DNA from: Brevibacillus brevis | Lineage (GTDB): Bacteria; Bacillota; Bacilli; Brevibacillales; Brevibacillaceae | Direction: 5' to 3' | Length of the DNA: 64,000 nt | Assembly: GCF_022026395.1 (NCBI RefSeq) | Contig: NZ_CP041767.1 | Location: 4,584,501 to 4,648,500, forward strand | In this document: piece after piece, positions 60,222 through 64,000 of the stretch | How the letters are laid out: each line of letters starts with the position of its first letter | Position numbering within the stretch: position 1 is the first letter of the stretch | Translations under genes and position numbers: made by a program | Notes under the pieces: generated by a model | Told to the model about the DNA's origin: nothing | The model's input: the letters and a program-made list of their open reading frames with translations, nothing else | The model's database searches: none

Positions 60222-61208
60222 CTAGATATTCCCTAAAAGTGTGGACATATTTTTATGATTGTTAGCTAGCCAAATCATTTCCTTTGCAAAACGAGCCGGA
60301 GGTACACTATGCTGGTCCATGTTAGAATTAATCCACCATGGGCTTTCCATATACCACAACAACTGCAATGAATTTGTTAAGTAACCATCCATCACGGTGC
60401 GTTCCTCACTGTATCCCTCAATAAACGCTGAAGCCAGGGAAACGTCAAAATAATCATCTAAGGCACATGACATAACTGCCCGTGCAACATCAAGTTGAGG
60501 ATAATCATATTTCAGTCGATCAAAATCTAGTATTGCAGTTAATCGATTATTATCAAATAAAATATTATCGACCCAAAGGTCACGATGTGCCCACCCAGTA
60601 GAAAGTATTTCGAGGTTTTCAATATTTATTTCTTCAGTTGCTTTAAGTTGTGTCTCTATATCATCAAGCAATTCGATCTTCCCAGCTTCCTTCGCCTTTT
60701 TCAAAACTGATTTCCAATGTGCTAAACGCTCTTCACGGCTAGGAGGAACAAACTGGGGAGTATCTTTAGAACCAAGTGTCCCGTCGTTTAACAATCGATG
60801 CATTTTTCCTGTTGCCCGACCTAGATTGTATACTTGATGTGCATTAGCTTTACCTGGCGAGATTAGTTTGCCCTGGCAATATTCCATGACAATAAAGAGT
60901 TCTCCTTCATCTGATTCAAGCAGTATACTTTCATCGTGTGATAAAAGATTAGGACATTCAAGGCCTTGGTTATTTAATTTAACCTGTTGAGAGAATGCAA
61001 ACTTTAGATCCTCAGGATTATACAGCTTAAATCGTTCTTTATTGTATTGTTTAAGTAAGAATTGCCCTGATTTAGTCGTGACTCTCCATTTCAGGTTTAA
61101 CCAACCACGTTTTATTGGACTGGATTCAATTACTTCCAATCCGAAAAAATGATGTGAAGCTCTAATTAAGTCTTCCAATATCAATTCCTCTGTCAATATT
61201 GACTCCAT
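60222..61208 (-). CDS. APH-family phosphotransferase
   Basis: A 328-residue kinase of the aminoglycoside phosphotransferase / choline-kinase fold. The catalytic loop is GWAHRDLWVDNILFDN (about residue 205), the metal-binding motif is ILDFDRLKYDYPQLDVARA, and an N-terminal strand LLKQYNKERF carries the ATP Lys. The family includes antibiotic kinases, homoserine kinase type II and CotS-like spore proteins. No single substrate can be read from this sequence. It stands alone with its own terminator next to an IS110 element, which suggests recent acquisition. Confidence 0.85.
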   Translation of the reverse strand: MESILTEELILEDLIRASHHFFGLEVIESSPIKRGWLNLKWRVTTKSGQFLLKQYNKERFKLYNPEDLKFAFSQQVKLNNQGLECPNLLSHDESILLESDEGELFIVMEYCQGKLISPGKANAHQVYNLGRATGKMHRLLNDGTLGSKDTPQFVPPSREERLAHWKSVLKKAKEAGKIELLDDIETQLKATEEINIENLEILSTGWAHRDLWVDNILFDNNRLTAILDFDRLKYDYPQLDVARAVMSCALDDYFDVSLASAFIEGYSEERTVMDGYLTNSLQLLWYMESPWWINSNMDQHSVPPARFAKEMIWLANNHKNMSTLLGNI

Positions 61209-61283
61209 TTGACCACCCCTAATTACAGTTTAAATGTTTACATTTCTCTTTTTTAATACTGAATATCAAAATAACGTTTGGCT

Positions 61284-62732
61284 TTAAATTTCTATTTTCT
61301 CAGCCATTTCAGCTGCATTGTTTTCAAATTCATCAACATTATCGGGCAATTTAATTACGTTAACCATGTTATGCTCCCAGGAAACCCCTAACTGTTTAGC
61401 ATGAACAAATGGATCGTACGAGGAGTTGTTTTTTAAACAAGAATACATAACTTGAGCTATCTTCCCACATACATGTCCAATTGCTTTACGCTTGCTCATT
61501 CCTCTACCATTTACAAGTCGATCGTAATACTGTTTAAATAAATTTGGCTTAGTATTCGGCGAAATTAAAACTAAGACCATTAAGAACAGTATGCGTCTGG
61601 TATCTCGTACTCCTTCATACGTCTGCCTTGTTTTAGCAACAGAAGTTCCTGACGTTTTGTTTTCAGCAGCTACTCCAAGGTACTTTTTGAATTCCAAGTA
61701 GTTCGAAAATCTGTCTACATCACCTATTGCACCAATTAGGGTACATGCCATTACATCACTCATAATTGGGAATGATTTTAAAATTGTTGTGTAAGGGTGA
61801 GGTTCGATACCTTTGCTTTCATCACCGTGTAATAAGACTGAGATCTGACGATCTATACTATCAATGGCTTCCTCAATGCGTAATGCTTCTTGAATAAGCC
61901 ATGTTTGTCTCTCAATTAAATGTGGAACTTCAACTGCTAACGTATGTGGTAAATACTCAGAGAGCGTCACTGAGGCCTTTGTAGCTATTGTCTTGGCTCC
62001 CACTGCAATTAGAGCTTTCCTTAGCTCCTCTTGGGTAACCTGAGACATTTCCTTGGCAGTTGGGTATTGTAGTACAAATTTCATTACAGTTGTAGAGCCG
62101 GGCCTCTTAAAAGCTCTTTTCAGTTCCGGATTTGTAACAGAAAAGAGTTGCTGTACCTGATTTTTTCGCCTCGTCAGCTGTGTTGAAAGGAGCCATCTAT
62201 CCCTTGTAAGAGTTCGAAAAAGAATCTGAGTAGGGGTAGCAGGTTTTACGAGCCGTACACCTTTCATATCTGGATGTAGCGTTTTATGCCAACCCATATA
62301 GGCCATAATTCTAGCATCGATTTCGTCTGATTTTTCATTAAGGCCCAGTTGGCGTTCACGGAAATCCTTAACGGATTTATTCTCAACTTGAAACAAGTGA
62401 TAACCTTCATCTAGAAGGACCTTCATAACCAAGTAAGAATAATGACCGCCTGTAGGCTCAAGTAAAATAAAAAAGTCCGAAGGAGTTAATCCAAACGTTT
62501 CCCGGATTTTTCTTAGTTCACTAAGAAAATCAATAATCCCTTTACTATCTGAATGGAACTTCATTGTTTTTTGTCGCTTCCATTCCTTTTCGTTACGAAA
62601 CTTCCCAAAAGGAATGCAAGCCGCAACATGAAAGTCAGCACCAATATCTAAGCCTACATAAAATTCGTACCATTTGTTTGATTCAAATCTCTGTCTTGAA
62701 TGTTTCTCCTCAGCAATTAATTGGTTATCCAT
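61284..62732 (-). CDS. IS110-family transposase
   Basis: A 482-residue DEDD recombinase of the IS110 family. The N-terminal RuvC-like domain has YVGLDIGADFHVAA, FFILLEPTGGHYSY and KSDEIDARIMAYMG (the D, E, D, D residues). The C-terminal transposase_20 domain has TLIGAIGDVDRFSN and AAENKTSGTSVAKTR, where the catalytic Ser lies. IS110 recombinases use a bridge RNA from the non-coding end to choose donor and target, a recently established mechanism for this family. The frame is complete, so the element may be active. Confidence 0.92.
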   Translation of the reverse strand: MDNQLIAEEKHSRQRFESNKWYEFYVGLDIGADFHVAACIPFGKFRNEKEWKRQKTMKFHSDSKGIIDFLSELRKIRETFGLTPSDFFILLEPTGGHYSYLVMKVLLDEGYHLFQVENKSVKDFRERQLGLNEKSDEIDARIMAYMGWHKTLHPDMKGVRLVKPATPTQILFRTLTRDRWLLSTQLTRRKNQVQQLFSVTNPELKRAFKRPGSTTVMKFVLQYPTAKEMSQVTQEELRKALIAVGAKTIATKASVTLSEYLPHTLAVEVPHLIERQTWLIQEALRIEEAIDSIDRQISVLLHGDESKGIEPHPYTTILKSFPIMSDVMACTLIGAIGDVDRFSNYLEFKKYLGVAAENKTSGTSVAKTRQTYEGVRDTRRILFLMVLVLISPNTKPNLFKQYYDRLVNGRGMSKRKAIGHVCGKIAQVMYSCLKNNSSYDPFVHAKQLGVSWEHNMVNVIKLPDNVDEFENNAAEMAEKIEI

Positions 62733-62894
62733 AAATCCTCCATAGGTAGCAGTAAAAGCACTATCAATCCAAGTTTTCTTTAGAGCTCCAAAGGGCCCAA
62801 TGTAGCATGTCAGGATTAACGATAGTGCAGCGTACCCACATTGTACAAAGAGGTCATTAATGCCCCAAATATTTCAAGAGGTTACTGCAATAGT

Positions 62895-62949
62895 CTTCTA
62901 TAAGGTTCTTTCGATATGTTGGATAAATTATCCTTCTATAAGGTTCTTT
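62895..62949. repeat. Two 17-base direct repeats upstream of the IS110 transposase
   Basis: CTTCTATAAGGTTCTTT occurs at 62895-62911 and 62933-62949, 38 bases apart. They lie in the non-coding end of the IS110 element and may belong to its bridge-RNA or end structure. Confidence 0.6.
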
Positions 62950-62957
62950 AATTTTGA

Positions 62958-62987
62958 AAAATAAAAAAACTTGCACCTTGGCAAGTT
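62958..62987 (-). terminator. Terminator of the candidate ncRNA
   Basis: On the minus strand AACTTGC, loop CAAGGT, GCAAGTT is followed by TTTTTTATTTTT. It marks the 3' end of a transcript coming from the right, where there is no protein gene. Confidence 0.8.
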
Positions 62988-63194
62988 CTCAATACGAAGA
63001 TATTGTGCAGTGCCGTTAAAGCTGGAGTGCCCCAATTCTATAATAGAAGTCCAAGGAATAAGCTGGCTTCATGCCCATAACAGTTGGCTTCCCTTAAGTT
63101 CCTGCAAATAGACAATGAGGAACCAGTTTTCCGCAAACTATATTCAGAAGTACCTAAGCGGTCTTCACGTTATAGACAGGGGTAAAACTGGCTC
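62958..63194 (-). ncRNA. Candidate structured ncRNA of about 235 bases
   Basis: A minus-strand transcription unit without protein frame. A promoter (TTGAGT, 17 bases, TTAAAT; plus 63201-63229) sits at the right end and an intrinsic terminator at the left. Inside, CCAGTTTT and AAAACTGG (63184-63191 and 63123-63130) close a stem, GTTCCT/AGGAAC (63098-63123) form a second, and TTCTAT-T-ATAGAA near 63036-63048 a third. It does not look like 6S, SRP, RNase P or tmRNA to me. It could be a riboregulator or relate to the adjacent IS110 element. Confidence 0.45.
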
Positions 63195-63200
63195 ATGGTT

Positions 63201-63229
63201 ATTTAACCACAGTAAGTCCACTCACTCAA
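63201..63229 (-). promoter_or_regulatory. Promoter of the candidate ncRNA
   Basis: TTGAGT (plus 63224-63229), a 17-base spacer and TTAAAT (63201-63206) on the minus strand form a sigma-A-type promoter. Transcription would start near 63194. Confidence 0.55.
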
Positions 63230-63591
63230 CAAAAAATGAATATCCAGCTACGAAATAAAGCTCATACGTATTCAGCATGTAGTCTTTAGCTTTTAGACTT
63301 AAGAACTAAGAAAACTAAGAAAACTATATTTTCACAGAACACCTTTACTCATCTCCACTGTAATCTTCACTAGGCCCAATCCCCTTATTCTTTCGTTTGT
63401 TCAATTTGATCCTACCAAGACTAAAATTGTTAGGCATTAACAAACGCGATTCCACTTGACATGCCTATTTCCAGTTTTTTCTGCTATAGTAATAGTTTAG
63501 AGCCACTTACTAAGCGGTTACATTAGTACGTCGTAAAGTAAGGGAATACAAGTATCATATCCATTTGATCGTTATCGCGGGAGGTTTAAAA

Positions 63592-63939
63592 TTGAAAAAA
63601 GTAAGTATAACCGCCATAATATTGGGCATCGGAGTTATTTTTTGGGGGCTCAGGCTTCAACCTGAAGAGGAGCAACAGGTGACCAATAATTCTCAACTAG
63701 TTTCAGTCCAACAAGACAAAACTAATTCTCCTGTTCAACAACAGGAGACTTCTACGAAGGACTTTTCTCGTATAGTAAAAGGTGCGGTTTTCACATATGA
63801 GGCAAATAGTGACCAGGCACTCGATTTATTGCTAAATGGGAATATGACGACAGAGGAAAAGAAAGAAAAGTACGATGCAATCAAGGCTGATGTAGTAGAT
63901 GCAAGAAATACCGTTATTAATACTGGTAGTCACTCCTAA
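63592..63939 (+). CDS. Small membrane-anchored protein of unknown function
   Basis: A 115-residue protein with an N-terminal hydrophobic anchor (VSITAIILGIGVIFWGLRL) and a hydrophilic, Gln-rich external part ending in a helix (TTEEKKEKYDAIKADVVDA). TTG at 63592 with GGGAGG seven bases upstream is the likely start; the frame opens earlier at 63565. A small hairpin (CACTCC-TAAC-GGAGTG) lies across the stop codon. No family recognised. Confidence 0.55.
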   Translation: MKKVSITAIILGIGVIFWGLRLQPEEEQQVTNNSQLVSVQQDKTNSPVQQQETSTKDFSRIVKGAVFTYEANSDQALDLLLNGNMTTEEKKEKYDAIKADVVDARNTVINTGSHS

Positions 63940-64000
63940 CGGAGTGAAAATCACCAAGCTATCCCTGTGTGTCCCACAGTTTAGTTGACTACGGTACCCC

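Larger units (their letters stand above)
61284..62950 (-). mobile_element. IS110-family insertion sequence, ends not resolved
   Basis: The transposase gene plus the non-coding region upstream of it. IS110 elements have no terminal inverted repeats or regular target duplications, so exact ends cannot be read here. The span given stops at the 17-base direct repeat CTTCTATAAGGTTCTTT (62895-62911 and 62933-62949), which may mark the left end. Confidence 0.5.
62733..63591. other. Non-coding region between IS110 and the last gene
   Basis: About 860 bases without a supported protein gene. Visible are two 17-base direct repeats (62895-62911, 62933-62949), a minus-strand terminator (62958-62987), the candidate ncRNA with its promoter (to 63229) and AT-rich sequence to 63591. 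The stretch 63250-63590 holds nothing else I can support beyond a run of A/T-rich repeats (AAGAACTAAG, AAAACTAAG near 63301-63325). Confidence 0.5.

Overview
The window looks like a chromosomal segment of a Gram-positive, aerobic spore-former of the Brevibacillus group (Bacillales). The basis is purine-rich ribosome binding sites, GTG/TTG starts, Fur boxes of the Bacillus type, AraC/substrate-binding fusion regulators like B. subtilis Btr, a Bacillales-type Cfr-like methyltransferase and many tightly packed operons. The species is an inference. No rRNA, tRNA or CRISPR array was seen.

Region 1 (86-27637) is the most striking part: a type VI secretion-like contractile injection system in a Gram-positive. 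A long minus-strand operon starts with a 722-residue sheath-like protein and an Hcp-like tube. It continues with DnaJ, two FHA proteins, an active PP2C phosphatase, a degenerate PP2C-TPR membrane protein, three unassigned proteins that may be baseplate parts, a large Hsp70/actin-fold ATPase and a DcrB/Eag-like putative chaperone. It ends with a VgrG, a pentapeptide protein, an imm11-like protein, a PAAR-like DUF4280 tip, a VgrG-Rhs fusion carrying an HNH-type toxin and an SMI1-type immunity gene. Divergent and convergent neighbours are a membrane VWA protein and a Ser/Thr kinase. I see no ClpV-type AAA+ ATPase and no TssJ/L/M membrane complex. The Hsp70/DnaJ pair and the FHA/PP2C/kinase set suggest another way to recycle and to trigger the machine.

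Region 2 (27736-37208) is ordinary metabolism and transport: a VOC protein, an MFS exporter with a divergent SgrR-like regulator, NagA, a nitronate monooxygenase-like protein, a VOC-NUDIX fusion and two FecCD permeases. Region 3 (37260-43101) is iron-siderophore uptake under Fur boxes. It contains two paralogous pairs of an AraC regulator fused to a siderophore-binding domain and a matching binding lipoprotein. Region 4 (43149-50917) is a 2-aminoethylphosphonate uptake and degradation operon (phnS-T-UV-X-W, a saccharopine-dehydrogenase-like gene and a DeoR regulator). A racemase and an RmlD-like reductase follow.

Region 5 (52860-54396) is a Cfr-like 23S rRNA methyltransferase with an elaborate 5' leader: promoter, hairpin, candidate anti-terminator, intrinsic terminator, a 37-codon leader ORF and a structure that can cover the ribosome binding site. 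This looks like antibiotic-responsive attenuation. Region 6 (54409-59532) holds a YcdB/PepSY-type secreted protein and an RRNPP-like HTH-TPR regulator whose N-terminus appears frameshifted. Directly behind it is a short exported peptide gene with a repeated LLA-(I/V)-DVPY motif, then two secreted proteins. The regulator gene and the secreted-protein genes share a near-identical palindromic element, so a peptide quorum-sensing unit is likely. Region 7 (59533-64000) is AT-rich accessory DNA: an HNH-like remnant, helically phased repeats, an APH-like kinase, an IS110-family element, a candidate structured ncRNA and a small membrane-anchored protein.
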